Assembly: GCA_018063485.1 (NCBI GenBank)
Contig: JAGPBG010000028.1
Location: forward strand, 1-11,936
Source: Cypionkella sp.
GTDB taxonomy: Bacteria; Pseudomonadota; Alphaproteobacteria; Rhodobacterales; Rhodobacteraceae
DNA: 11,936 nucleotides
Direction: 5' to 3'
The notes below the pieces were generated by a model. It worked only from the letters and a program-made list of their open reading frames with translations, did no database searches and had not been told where the DNA came from. Positions 1-6,534 of the stretch are shown here, piece by piece; positions within the stretch are counted from its first letter, which is position 1; every line of letters starts with the position of its first letter. The position numbers and the translations under genes are program-made.

Positions 1-2
1 GC

Positions 3-473
3 GTTGATCCGGCACTTTTGCAAGGCGATATGAAGAAACTGGCGTTCTCCGAAGCGGCGGACTTGCCCGAGGCGCTGTTGCTGGATGCCAGTGACGCGGA
101 ACATTCGCTGGCGGAATACAAGGGCAAATGGGTGGTGCTGAATTTCTGGGCGGTGTGGTGTGCGCCCTGCCGCAAGGAAATGCCCTCACTGGACCGCTTA
201 CAGGCGGCGATGCCCAAAATTGCGGTGCTGCCGGTGGCGACAGGGCGCAATGCGCCGGTGGCCATCGCCAAATTCTATGCCGAAGCCGGGGTGACGGGCC
301 TGCCCGTGCTGCGCGATCCGAAATCGGCGCTGGCGCATCAGTTGGGGGTGGCAAGCCTGCCGGTGACGTTGATCCTGAACCCCGAAGGGCAGGAAGTGGC
401 GCGATTGACCGGGGATGCTGAATGGGATTCCGAGGCGGCCAAAGCGGTGTTGGCGGCGCTGATCAAGGGCTGA
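3..473 (+). CDS. TlpA-like thiol:disulfide oxidoreductase (5' partial)
   Basis: Thioredoxin-fold protein of the TlpA/ResA type, expected to act in the periplasm as a membrane-anchored reductant, for example in cytochrome c or cytochrome oxidase maturation. The reading frame is open to the left edge, so the true start and the expected N-terminal anchor lie outside the window. The TTG at 18 and ATG at 30 are unlikely starts because the text before them (VDPALLQGDMKKL) reads like the conserved linker of the family. Visible features: the redox motif WCAPC, with its cysteine codons at 159 and 168, inside LNFWAVWCAPCRKEMPSL; the cis-proline loop LPVT near 360; and a C-terminal ILNPEGQEVARLTG strand pair. 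The stop at 471-473 lies inside the 3' end of the convergent tag gene. The physiological partner cannot be read from the sequence. Confidence 0.92.
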   Translation, partial: VDPALLQGDMKKLAFSEAADLPEALLLDASDAEHSLAEYKGKWVVLNFWAVWCAPCRKEMPSLDRLQAAMPKIAVLPVATGRNAPVAIAKFYAEAGVTGLPVLRDPKSALAHQLGVASLPVTLILNPEGQEVARLTGDAEWDSEAAKAVLAALIKG

Positions 474-1014
474 GATAGCAGCCTTGCACATGGTCATTCA
501 CCAGCCCGTTCGCCTGCATGAAGGCATAGGTGATGGTCGGGCCGCAGAATTTGAAACCGTGGGATTTGAGCGCCTTTGACAGTTTGGTAGAGGCTTCGGT
601 TCGCGCGGGGAGGTCTTGCGATGAGGCTGGGGCAGGTTGCCGGGTTTGGTTGGCAAAGGACCAGATGAAATCCGTAAACCCCTGCATTTCCTCGATCTTC
701 AGAAACGCACCTGCCCCGGTTATGGTGGCTGCAATCTTGCCGCGGTGGCGAATGATGGCGGGGTTTGCCAGCAGGCGGGTGATATCGGCCTCGCCCCAAG
801 TGGCGATGATTTCGGGGTCGAACCCGGCAAAGGCAGTGCGAAATGCGTCACGGCGGCGCAGGATGGTGATCCAGCTAAGCCCGGCCTGAAAGCCTTCGAG
901 CATCAGGCTCTCCCAAAGTTTGCGGGGATCACGCTCGGGCCTGCCCCATTCGTGATCGTGGTAGGCGATATAGTCTGGATCGGTGCCACACCATGGGCAG
1001 CGGGGTTTTGTCAT
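463..1014 (-). CDS. tag: DNA-3-methyladenine glycosylase I
   Basis: Base-excision repair enzyme that removes 3-methyladenine from alkylated DNA in the cytoplasm. The 183-residue product matches the usual size and lines up with E. coli Tag along its length from memory. The N-terminal CPWCGTDPDYIAYHDHEWG and C-terminal GLVNDHVQGC carry the zinc ligands of the family (likely C6, H19, and the H and C of NDHVQGC). Substrate-pocket residues are E40 and W48 in LEGFQAGLSW, followed by IIRHRGKI and ALKSHGFKFCGPTI. The start at 1014 is chosen because the family begins a few residues before the first cysteine, and an AAAAAGG stretch sits about 6 bases upstream. The frame is open to 1074, but those extra residues look unlike the family. 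The 3' end overlaps the convergent TlpA-like gene by 11 bp. Upstream is a 132-bp region shared with the divergent EAL gene. Confidence 0.95.
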   Translation of the reverse strand: MTKPRCPWCGTDPDYIAYHDHEWGRPERDPRKLWESLMLEGFQAGLSWITILRRRDAFRTAFAGFDPEIIATWGEADITRLLANPAIIRHRGKIAATITGAGAFLKIEEMQGFTDFIWSFANQTRQPAPASSQDLPARTEASTKLSKALKSHGFKFCGPTITYAFMQANGLVNDHVQGCYLSP

Positions 1015-1051
1015 ATCGGGCCTTTTTCCGCGGATGTGGGCAATTGGACTT

Positions 1052-1076
1052 AAATGCATGAGTTTACCCTGCATTT
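1052..1076. repeat. inverted repeat AAATGCA-N11-TGCATTT between tag and the EAL gene
   Basis: AAATGCA at 1052-1058 is matched exactly by TGCATTT at 1070-1076, with 11 bases between. The arms lie in the divergent intergenic region, about 38 bp upstream of the tag start and about 70 bp upstream of the favoured EAL start. A TTTAC direct repeat (1063-1067 and 1074-1078) overlaps it. The arm spacing, about two helical half-sites, suits a dimeric regulator. No regulator is identified, and a 7-bp match could arise by chance. Confidence 0.35.
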
Positions 1077-1146
1077 ACACCTATGGCGACACTCTGTTCG
1101 GGTGTGGACGAAAAGGATTCGTCGATGGGGCAACGGGGGAATGGGG

Positions 1147-1983
1147 ATGGTGCCGGAACGACGCAAGCCAAGGCTTGATGCCATGGCAGGCAACGCCAGT
1201 CCACTGGGCGTGGCGATTTCCGATGTGGAACGGACCACCCTGAGCATGGTTGCCGAGGCAATTGCCTCAAAACGGGTGCGTCTGGCCTATCAGCCGGTGG
1301 TTCTGGCGCGCGATCTCACGCGGGTGGCCTTTCATGAGGGGTTGATCCGGGTGCTGGACCCGTCTGGCCGGGTGATTCCGGCGAAAGATTTCATGTCTGT
1401 GGTTGAAACCCATGAAATCGGGCGACAGATTGACAGTCTTGCGCTGGAGAAGGGGTTGGCTGCCCTTGCCAGCAAACCCGATTTGCGGCTGTCGATCAAT
1501 ATGTCGGCACGCTCGATTGGCTATCCGCGCTGGAAACAGGTGTTGCGGCGCGGATTGATCGCCGAGGCTACCGTTGCCGAGCGGCTGATTCTTGAAATTT
1601 CGGAAAGCTCGGCCATGTTGGTGCCGGAATTGGTGATTGGCTTCATGGAGGAAATGCAGCGCGCCGGGGTGGCTTTTGCGCTGGACGATTTTGGTTCTGG
1701 CAACACGGCGATCCGCTACTTCAAGGATTTTCTGTTCGACGTTCTGAAACTCAGCGGGCAATTCGTGCGCAATATCCATCGCGATCCTGACAATCAGGCG
1801 CTGGTTTCCGCCCTGCTGTCGATCAGCAAACACTTTCAGATGTTCAGCGTTGCCCAGTCGGTTGAAACAAGGGAAGAGGCGGTTTGCTTGCAGGACTTGG
1901 GGCTGGATTGCCTGCAAGGCTATCTGTTCGGGGCACCAAGCCTGCGTCCTCCCTGGCAAGAAGATCAGCGCAAGAGCGGGTGA
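1147..1983 (+). CDS. EAL-domain protein with degenerate active site
   Basis: Stand-alone cytoplasmic EAL domain, 278 residues from this start. The family hydrolyses c-di-GMP, but many members only bind it. Numbering from 1147, several catalytic positions are intact: E64 of the EAL motif (here EGLIRV), N118 (INMSARS), E150 (LEISES), D180-D181 (DDFGSG), K201, and the Q of CLQGYLFGAP. Two are changed: the usual KID is KLS (S203 for Asp), and the usual AEGVET is AQSVET (Q237 for the glutamate at the catalytic/metal site). I infer that phosphodiesterase activity is lost or very weak. No GGDEF, PAS or receiver domain is attached and no membrane segment is visible. The start is uncertain: ATGs at 1054, 1141, 1147 and 1183 share the frame. 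1147 has GGGGA six bases upstream, and the text before it looks non-family. The gene lies 164 bp before phaA. Confidence 0.9.
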   Translation: MVPERRKPRLDAMAGNASPLGVAISDVERTTLSMVAEAIASKRVRLAYQPVVLARDLTRVAFHEGLIRVLDPSGRVIPAKDFMSVVETHEIGRQIDSLALEKGLAALASKPDLRLSINMSARSIGYPRWKQVLRRGLIAEATVAERLILEISESSAMLVPELVIGFMEEMQRAGVAFALDDFGSGNTAIRYFKDFLFDVLKLSGQFVRNIHRDPDNQALVSALLSISKHFQMFSVAQSVETREEAVCLQDLGLDCLQGYLFGAPSLRPPWQEDQRKSG

Positions 1984-2032
1984 TCGCGGACCGATCAGAC
2001 AATTCGCCGCTGGCCGCAGCCAAAACTTGCGT

Positions 2033-2060
2033 TTGACACTGCCATTGCGTAGGTCATGCT
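2033..2060 (+). promoter_or_regulatory. candidate phaA promoter
   Basis: A consensus -35 box TTGACA at 2033-2038 is followed after 16 bp by CATGCT (2055-2060), a weak -10 with three of six matches. It lies in the 164-bp gap between the EAL stop and the phaA start, leaving a leader of about 80 bases. The symmetric GCTG-GCCG-CAGC just upstream (about 2010-2021) and TGCTGCAG at 2057-2064 are TGC/GCA-rich. They loosely resemble sites described for the PHB repressor PhaR, but this is only a resemblance. Confidence 0.4.
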
Positions 2061-2147
2061 GCAGAGCGGCGGAAATCTTCCGTCCCGGATTTGCCGGGCA
2101 GGGAAGGGGATTCGCCCTGAAAATTGCCATGGGAGAGGGCGCATAGC

Positions 2148-3323
2148 ATGACCAATGTAGTAATCGTATCGGCGGCACGGACCGCCGTGGGCAGCTTTAA
2201 CGGCGCTTTCGCCGCCACTCCGGCGCATGATCTGGGTGCCGCGATGATTGAAGCCGTGGTGGCGCGGGCGGGCATCGACAAGGCCGATGTGTCAGAAACC
2301 ATTCTGGGCCAGGTGCTGACGGCGGGTCAGGGCCAGAACCCGGCGCGTCAGGCGCATATCAACGCGGGTCTGCCCAAGGAATCAAGCGCCTGGTCGATCA
2401 ATCAGGTTTGCGGCTCCGGCCTGCGCGCGGTCGCGCTGGGTGCGATGCATGTGCAACTGGGCGATGCGGCGATTGTGATCGCGGGCGGTCAGGAAAGCAT
2501 GTCGCTGTCGCCGCATGTGGCACATCTGCGCGCCGGCCAGAAGATGGGCGATCTGAACTTCATCGACAGTATGATCCGTGACGGCCTTTGGGACGCCTTC
2601 AACGGCTATCACATGGGCCAGACGGCGGAAAACGTCGCCAACCAATGGCAGATCAGCCGCGAGATGCAGGATGAATTTGCACTGGCGAGCCAGCACAAGG
2701 CCGAAGCCGCGCAAAAGGCAGGTAAGTTCAAGGATGAGATCGTGGCCTTCACCATCAAGACCCGCAAGGGCGATGTGGTGGTTGATGCTGATGAATATAT
2801 CCGTCACGGTGCCACCATCGAGTCGATGCAGAAACTGCGCCCGGCTTTCACCAAAGATGGCACTGTTACCGCCGCTAATGCCTCGGGCCTGAATGATGGG
2901 GCGGCCGGCGTGATGGTGATGACCGAGGCCGAAGCCGCCAAGCGCGGGCTGAAACCGCTGGCGCGGATTGCATCCTATGCGACCGCGGGCCTTGATCCGT
3001 CGATCATGGGGGTCGGGCCGATCTACGCCAGCCGCAAGGCGCTGGAAAAGGCGGGTTGGAAGGCTTCTGACCTTGATCTGATTGAGGCGAATGAGGCTTT
3101 TGCCGCGCAGGCCTGTGCAGTGAACAAGGATATGGGCTGGGATCCGGCGCGGGTGAATGTGAACGGCGGCGCAATTGCCATTGGGCATCCGATCGGGGCT
3201 TCGGGCGCGCGGATCTTGAACACATTGCTGTTTGAGATGCAGCGGTCTGGCGGCAAGAAGGGTCTGGCGACCCTGTGCATTGGTGGCGGCATGGGTGTTG
3301 CTATGTGTCTTGAGCGCGCCTAG
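2148..3323 (+). CDS. phaA: acetyl-CoA C-acetyltransferase (beta-ketothiolase)
   Basis: Condenses two acetyl-CoA to acetoacetyl-CoA, the first step of polyhydroxybutyrate synthesis. The 391 residues match the usual length of the tetrameric biosynthetic thiolases. The family triad is present: nucleophile C88 in NQVCGSG, H347 in [14 protein letters not shown], and C377 in CIGGGMG. Other signatures are the N-terminal [15 protein letters not shown] and [10 protein letters not shown]. The start at 2148 has GGGAGAGGG about eight bases upstream and gives the standard N-terminus [12 protein letters not shown]. The TTG-initiated extension from 2124 is not needed. phaB follows 106 bp downstream after a strong hairpin, so the two genes form the familiar phaAB pair but may be expressed unequally. 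A role in acetoacetyl-CoA breakdown is also possible, but the phaB neighbour favours the PHB route. Confidence 0.97.
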   Translation: MTNVVIVSAARTAVGSFNGAFAATPAHDLGAAMIEAVVARAGIDKADVSETILGQVLTAGQGQNPARQAHINAGLPKESSAWSINQVCGSGLRAVALGAMHVQLGDAAIVIAGGQESMSLSPHVAHLRAGQKMGDLNFIDSMIRDGLWDAFNGYHMGQTAENVANQWQISREMQDEFALASQHKAEAAQKAGKFKDEIVAFTIKTRKGDVVVDADEYIRHGATIESMQKLRPAFTKDGTVTAANASGLNDGAAGVMVMTEAEAAKRGLKPLARIASYATAGLDPSIMGVGPIYASRKALEKAGWKASDLDLIEANEAFAAQACAVNKDMGWDPARVNVNGGAIAIGHPIGASGARILNTLLFEMQRSGGKKGLATLCIGGGMGVAMCLERA

Positions 3324-3350
3324 GGCTACGACATTTTGATGAATAATTGG

Positions 3351-3383
3351 AAAAGCGGGCGCAATAATCTTGCGCCCGCTTTT
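3351..3383 (+). terminator. perfect 14-bp hairpin with T-run between phaA and phaB
   Basis: The left arm at 3351-3364 (AAAAGCGGGCGCAA) is exactly complementary to the right arm at 3370-3383 (TTGCGCCCGCTTTT), with a 5-base loop TAATC. The GC-rich core ending in four Ts is a textbook intrinsic terminator. The A-run on the other side would give the opposite strand the same shape. It starts 27 bases after the phaA stop and ends 46 bases before the phaB start. It should stop much phaA transcription, or stabilise the phaA mRNA 3' end while allowing read-through. Confidence 0.85.
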
Positions 3384-3416
3384 ATCATTCGGTAGCAATA
3401 TTTTAAAGGATAAACT

Positions 3417-3425
3417 GGAGGAGGA
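3417..3425 (+). promoter_or_regulatory. strong ribosome binding site of phaB
   Basis: GGAGGAGGA contains a full anti-16S match (GGAGG) and ends four bases before the ATG at 3430. It fixes the phaB start against the longer in-frame extension from 3370, which would run through the terminator hairpin arm. It is the best Shine-Dalgarno sequence in the window, consistent with high phaB translation. The 33 bases before it are AT-rich, unlike the rest of the window, and could hold a separate phaB promoter, but I see no clear -35/-10 pair. Confidence 0.8.
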
Positions 3426-3429
3426 AAAC

Positions 3430-4155
3430 ATGGCGAAAGTGGCATTGGTTACAGGTGGCTCGCGCGGGATTGGGGCGGCGATTTCGGTGGCGCTCAAGGC
3501 GGCGGGCTATTCGGTGGCGGCGAATTATGCGGGCAATGATGAGGCGGCAGCGGCTTTCACCAGGGAAACCGGGATTCCCGCCTATAAATGGTCTGTCGCC
3601 GACTATGAAGCCTGTGCTGCCGGGATCGCCAAGGTGGAGGCCGATCTTGGCCCGGTTTCGGTATTGGTAAATAACGCCGGCATCACCCGCGATTCGATGT
3701 TTCACAAGATGACTCCGGGGCAGTGGAAAGAGGTGATCGACACCAACCTGACCGGCCTTTTCAACATGACCCATCCGCTTTGGTCGGGGATGCGGGATCG
3801 CAAATTCGGCCGTGTGATCAATATTTCCTCGATCAACGGCCAAAAAGGGCAGGCGGGGCAAGTGAACTATTCCGCAGCCAAGTCGGGCGATCTGGGCTTT
3901 ACCAAGGCTTTGGCCGCCGAGGGCGCGCGCGCGGGCATCACGGTGAATGCGATCTGTCCGGGCTATATCGGCACCGATATGGTGCGCGCGATTGATGAAA
4001 AGGTGCTGAACGAGCGGATCATTCCGCTGATCCCGGTGGGGCGTTTGGGTGAGCCGGAAGAAATCGCACGCTGCGTGGTGTTTCTTGCTGCGGATGATGC
4101 CGGCTTCATCACCGGCTCGACGCTTTCGGCAAATGGCGGGCAATTCGTCGTTTGA
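3430..4155 (+). CDS. phaB: acetoacetyl-CoA reductase (SDR family)
   Basis: NADPH-dependent reduction of acetoacetyl-CoA to (R)-3-hydroxybutyryl-CoA, the monomer that PHB synthase polymerises. The 241 residues form a classical short-chain dehydrogenase: cofactor loop TGGSRGIG at 8-15, NNAG at 81-84, N106 in DTNLTGLFNM, then catalytic S134 (INISSINGQKGQ), Y147 and K151 (YSAAKSG). The S-to-Y spacing of 13 and the GQKGQ(A)GQ(V)NYSAAK stretch are those of PhaB. The C-terminus GSTLSANGGQFVV is also typical and separates it from FabG, the main alternative. Position directly after phaA supports the call. The gene has its own strong ribosome binding site and is followed by a terminator-like hairpin, so phaAB is bounded. 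phaC and phasin genes are not in the window. Confidence 0.96.
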   Translation: MAKVALVTGGSRGIGAAISVALKAAGYSVAANYAGNDEAAAAFTRETGIPAYKWSVADYEACAAGIAKVEADLGPVSVLVNNAGITRDSMFHKMTPGQWKEVIDTNLTGLFNMTHPLWSGMRDRKFGRVINISSINGQKGQAGQVNYSAAKSGDLGFTKALAAEGARAGITVNAICPGYIGTDMVRAIDEKVLNERIIPLIPVGRLGEPEEIARCVVFLAADDAGFITGSTLSANGGQFVV

Positions 4156-4176
4156 TACGGTCAAGGCGCAAATATC

Positions 4177-4205
4177 AAAGGCCCGAGCCGGAGGTTCGGG
4201 CCTTT
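4177..4205 (+). terminator. terminator hairpin after phaB
   Basis: Positions 4177-4189 pair with 4193-4205 to make a 13-bp stem with one G-T wobble and a GGA triloop. The core is AAAGGCCCGA against TCGGGCCTTT. The arm ends in three Ts followed by ATGC, so the T-tract is short. It begins 21 bases after the phaB stop and closes the phaAB unit before the next gene. Confidence 0.75.
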
Positions 4206-4271
4206 ATGCAGAGTCTGACTGGCCTTGCTTGCGCTGTGGTCAGGGCGAGACTCCCACTCCGCTGAAACAGG

Positions 4272-5480
4272 GTGGTGGAATACGAAACACAACTCAAAGC
4301 GAAAAGGTTTGCCAATTTGCCAGCGAAAATCCAGCCCATCCTGACCAGCCAAGCGGCGCATCCCCTGAATCCTCTGACCATGCTGCGTTGGGTGCAGGCC
4401 AATCACGGAGTTTCCCCGGCGCGCCAATTGTGGGAAATGGCGCGGCTTGGGCGTGGAAAACGCCGCCTTCCCCCAGTCGATTACTATTCGCGGGGGCTTT
4501 ACCGACCGTCAATGACTTGGGAGCAGAAAACCGAATACATTGGTGAGACATCAAATTACGCGCTCAATCATGGTTTGCAGCCTGATGGGCTTTTGACCCA
4601 TTGGGCACTGATCAATGACAAGATGCTTTCGGGCTTTGTGCTGCAAGGCATGGGCATACCCACCAGCAAAACACTGGTAATTTATGGAAAAGGGCCGCGC
4701 TACAGCAACTTTCCCCATATCACCACCCGCGATGGGTTGATTGCGGCGCTGTCCAACCCGCCCGATATCGGGCTTTTCGGCAAACCCGTGGATGGCTCGT
4801 TGGGCATCGGGGCGGTGTCGATCAACCGCTATCTTGGCGCTGGCAAGGTGCAACTTCTGGATGGGCGTGAGGTTGAGGTTGCTGCGCTTGCCGATGAAAT
4901 TGCGCAAAAATTCCCGCAGGGCTATCTTTTGCAAGAGCGGCTGCAATTGCATCCTGACATTGCGTGCCTGCTTGGCAATGCGGTGGTCACGATGAGGGTC
5001 TGTACGATCCATCCCGAGGGCGGGCCAGAAGTGCTTTATGCCTGCCTCAGGGTGCCTGCCGAAAACGCTCCGATTGATGGAGGCACGTGGATATCCGACA
5101 ACGGCGCTGCGTTGCTTGATCCGGCTTCGGGAAAGGTGTTGCGCGCAATGCGCGGAATTTTCCCCTTTGGCGGCCCGTTCGAGATGGCTCCGACCGGAAC
5201 CGGGCCACTGGTGGGCTTTACCCTGCCCTACTTCGATGAGGCCAGGAACCTGGTGATTTCTGCCCATCGCGCCTTTCCCGATCACGGTATTTTAGGCTGG
5301 GATGTGGTGCTGACACCCCAAGGCCCGCTGATCAACGAAGTGAATGCCAACACTCATCACATGTTTTGGCAGCGCGCGGCGGATCGGGGCTTCCTGAACC
5401 CCGAACACGAGGCCCGACTTGCGCCGGTTCACGCCTGGGTAGCGGCAAAACTGGCAGCGAAGAAATCGAAGAAAGCATGA
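4272..5480 (+). CDS. ATP-grasp ligase, sugar-transfer-associated type
   Basis: Soluble protein of 402 residues with an ATP-grasp fold of the sugar-transfer-associated family (ATPgrasp_ST type), recognised by motif. Such enzymes activate a carboxylate with ATP and ligate it to an amine or thiol. The substrate here is unknown. Expected ATP-grasp elements: K171 and a glycine loop in FGKPVDGSLGIGAVSI (169-184), the hinge-like LLQERLQLHP (219-228), R242 in VVTMRVCTI, D344 in GWDVVLTPQ, and metal-binding E356 and N358 in LINEVNANTHHMF. The N-terminal ~110 residues are helical and specific to this group. The start is GTG at 4272 or GTG at 4275. An in-frame stop at 4263-4265 rules out anything earlier, and the Shine-Dalgarno is poor. 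ATG at 4380 would cut into the domain. It overlaps the exporter gene by 4 bp. No glycosyltransferase or capsule gene is nearby, so the family name may mislead. Confidence 0.85.
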   Translation: MVEYETQLKAKRFANLPAKIQPILTSQAAHPLNPLTMLRWVQANHGVSPARQLWEMARLGRGKRRLPPVDYYSRGLYRPSMTWEQKTEYIGETSNYALNHGLQPDGLLTHWALINDKMLSGFVLQGMGIPTSKTLVIYGKGPRYSNFPHITTRDGLIAALSNPPDIGLFGKPVDGSLGIGAVSINRYLGAGKVQLLDGREVEVAALADEIAQKFPQGYLLQERLQLHPDIACLLGNAVVTMRVCTIHPEGGPEVLYACLRVPAENAPIDGGTWISDNGAALLDPASGKVLRAMRGIFPFGGPFEMAPTGTGPLVGFTLPYFDEARNLVISAHRAFPDHGILGWDVVLTPQGPLINEVNANTHHMFWQRAADRGFLNPEHEARLAPVHAWVAAKLAAKKSKKA

Positions 5481-6364
5481 CCCGATCGCGCGCCACGATC
5501 ATCGGTGTCAGCGCAATTTTGCTGTGGTCGCTGCTGGCGCTGTTGACGGTGGGCACCGCCCCAGTGCCGCCGTTCTTGCTGAACACGCTGTGTTTTGCGA
5601 TTGGTGGTGGATTGGGGCTGATATGGCTGGTGGCCACGGGCACTCTGGGACAATTGAGCGGCGTGCCGTTGACGGTTTACGCCTTTGGGACGCTGGGCTT
5701 GTTCGGCTATCATGCGCTGTATTTCTCGGCGCTGCGGATGGCGCCCGCGGCAGAGGCCGGGTTGATCGCCTATCTGTGGCCGCTGTTCATCGTGCTGTTG
5801 TCGGGGTTGCTGCCGGGTGAGCGGCTGCGCGCCTTGCATCTGGTCGGGGCGGCGATGGCCTTTGCCGGAGCGGCGCTGTTGGTGATGCGGGGGGGTGGCG
5901 GGTTTGAAGCGGCGGCTCTGCCGGGGCTGGGTCTTGCGTTTTTATGCGCGATCACCTGGTCGGTATATTCCGTGGCCTCGCGGGCAATGCGAGCAGTGCC
6001 TTCGGCGGCGGTGGTGGTGTATTGTCTGGCAACCGCCGCACTGTCTTTGGTAGTGCATTTGTATTTTGAAACAACGCTTTGGCCGCAACAAGCAACCGGC
6101 TGGCTTGCGGTTCTGGGTCTTGGGCTTGGCCCAGTGGGACTGGCGTTTTTTACCTGGGATATCGGCATGAAAAAAGGCGACATCCAATTGCTGGGTGTCG
6201 CCTCCTATGCTGCGCCCTTGCTGTCAACGCTGGCGCTGATCGGCGCGGGGATTGCAAAGGCCAGTCCGATTCTGTTGTTATCGGCGGTTTTGATCACCGC
6301 CGGCGCCTTGCTTGCCGCGCGGGCCAGCCTGTCCAGAAGGACCAATTCTGTTGAGCGGGCTTGA
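5477..6364 (+). CDS. DMT/EamA-family exporter, YddG-like
   Basis: Inner-membrane protein of 295 residues with about ten hydrophobic helices: roughly 7-26, 32-53, 66-86, 93-112, 120-138, 148-168, 176-196, 207-226, 236-257 and 262-282, i.e. two five-helix EamA repeats. Two stretches recall the aromatic amino acid exporter YddG: GLIAYLWPLFIVLLS near 95-109, and FFTWDIGMKKGDIQLLG with SYAAPLLSTL near 224-252. The family exports amino acids or other metabolites using an ion gradient. Substrate is not predictable, so I do not assign yddG. The start ATG overlaps the TGA of the ATP-grasp gene (ATGA at 5477-5480), implying translational coupling and a shared task. The 3' end stops 2 bp from the convergent YdcH gene. 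Confidence 0.9.
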   Translation: MTRSRATIIGVSAILLWSLLALLTVGTAPVPPFLLNTLCFAIGGGLGLIWLVATGTLGQLSGVPLTVYAFGTLGLFGYHALYFSALRMAPAAEAGLIAYLWPLFIVLLSGLLPGERLRALHLVGAAMAFAGAALLVMRGGGGFEAAALPGLGLAFLCAITWSVYSVASRAMRAVPSAAVVVYCLATAALSLVVHLYFETTLWPQQATGWLAVLGLGLGPVGLAFFTWDIGMKKGDIQLLGVASYAAPLLSTLALIGAGIAKASPILLLSAVLITAGALLAARASLSRRTNSVERA

Positions 6365-6372
6365 AATCAAGC
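6359..6372. repeat. palindrome spanning two convergent stop codons
   Basis: GCTTGA-AA-TCAAGC is a perfect 6-bp inverted repeat with a 2-base centre. Each arm is an Ala-stop codon pair (GCT TGA), one for the exporter gene on plus and one for the YdcH gene on minus. The stem is too short and AT-poor in flank to be a standard terminator, and there is no T-run. It may simply reflect both genes ending in Ala-stop. Confidence 0.6.
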
Positions 6373-6534
6373 CTCGGTCAGCCGGGTGATTTCCTCTTTG
6401 AGTTTCAGCTTTTGCTTCTTGAGTTCGGCAATATCGAGATCATTGGATCCGGGGCTTCGTTGCGCTTTTTCAACCATATCCGAGAGATTTTCATGCTTCT
6501 TTTTCAGTTCGGCAATGCGGGAAGTGACAGTCAT
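6367..6534 (-). CDS. YdcH/DUF465 family small protein
   Basis: A 55-residue protein too short for most gene-length cut-offs. It reads MTVTSRIAELKKKHENLSDM and continues to a charged end LKEEITRLTEA. The whole chain looks like two helices of a coiled-coil hairpin: helix 1 about 4-26, a short SPGSND turn, then helix 2 about 33-54 with heptad-spaced I, L and K. This is the layout of the DUF465/YdcH family, whose function is not established. The start is well supported: AGAGGAG (complement of 6541-6547) lies six bases upstream of the ATG. It is separated from the upstream TrmN6-like gene by 198 bp, so it probably has its own promoter. Its stop lies 2 bp from the end of the convergent exporter gene. 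Confidence 0.88.
   Translation of the reverse strand: MTVTSRIAELKKKHENLSDMVEKAQRSPGSNDLDIAELKKQKLKLKEEITRLTEA

Noticed and set aside
18..473. TTG at 18 as the true start of the TlpA-like gene
   Set aside because: The frame is open to the window edge and the preceding residues look like family linker, while a TlpA protein needs an N-terminal export signal that is absent here.
1090..1125. Possible LexA-type (GTTC-N7-GTTC) site upstream of tag, suggested by GTTC and GGATTC
   Set aside because: The spacing and second half-site do not match the alphaproteobacterial SOS box.
1164..1177. Palindrome CAAGCC-AA-GGCTTG near the EAL start
   Set aside because: It is inside the coding region for the favoured start, is short, and has no T-run or paired element; chance is the simplest explanation.
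1267..2178. 303-codon minus-strand frame opposite the EAL gene and the phaA promoter region
   Set aside because: Composition is that of a shadow frame, with no family motifs and no Shine-Dalgarno, while the plus strand encodes a recognisable EAL domain.
2382..3497. 371-codon open frame on the minus strand opposite phaA
   Set aside because: It is antisense to a clear thiolase, is rich in Arg, His and Gln with no recognisable domain, and crosses the terminator hairpin. Long antisense frames are expected where codons have strong third-position G/C bias.
4049..4546. 165-codon plus-strand frame running from phaB through the terminator into the ATP-grasp gene
   Set aside because: It overlaps two well supported genes in another frame and reads through the 4177-4205 hairpin; no domain is visible.
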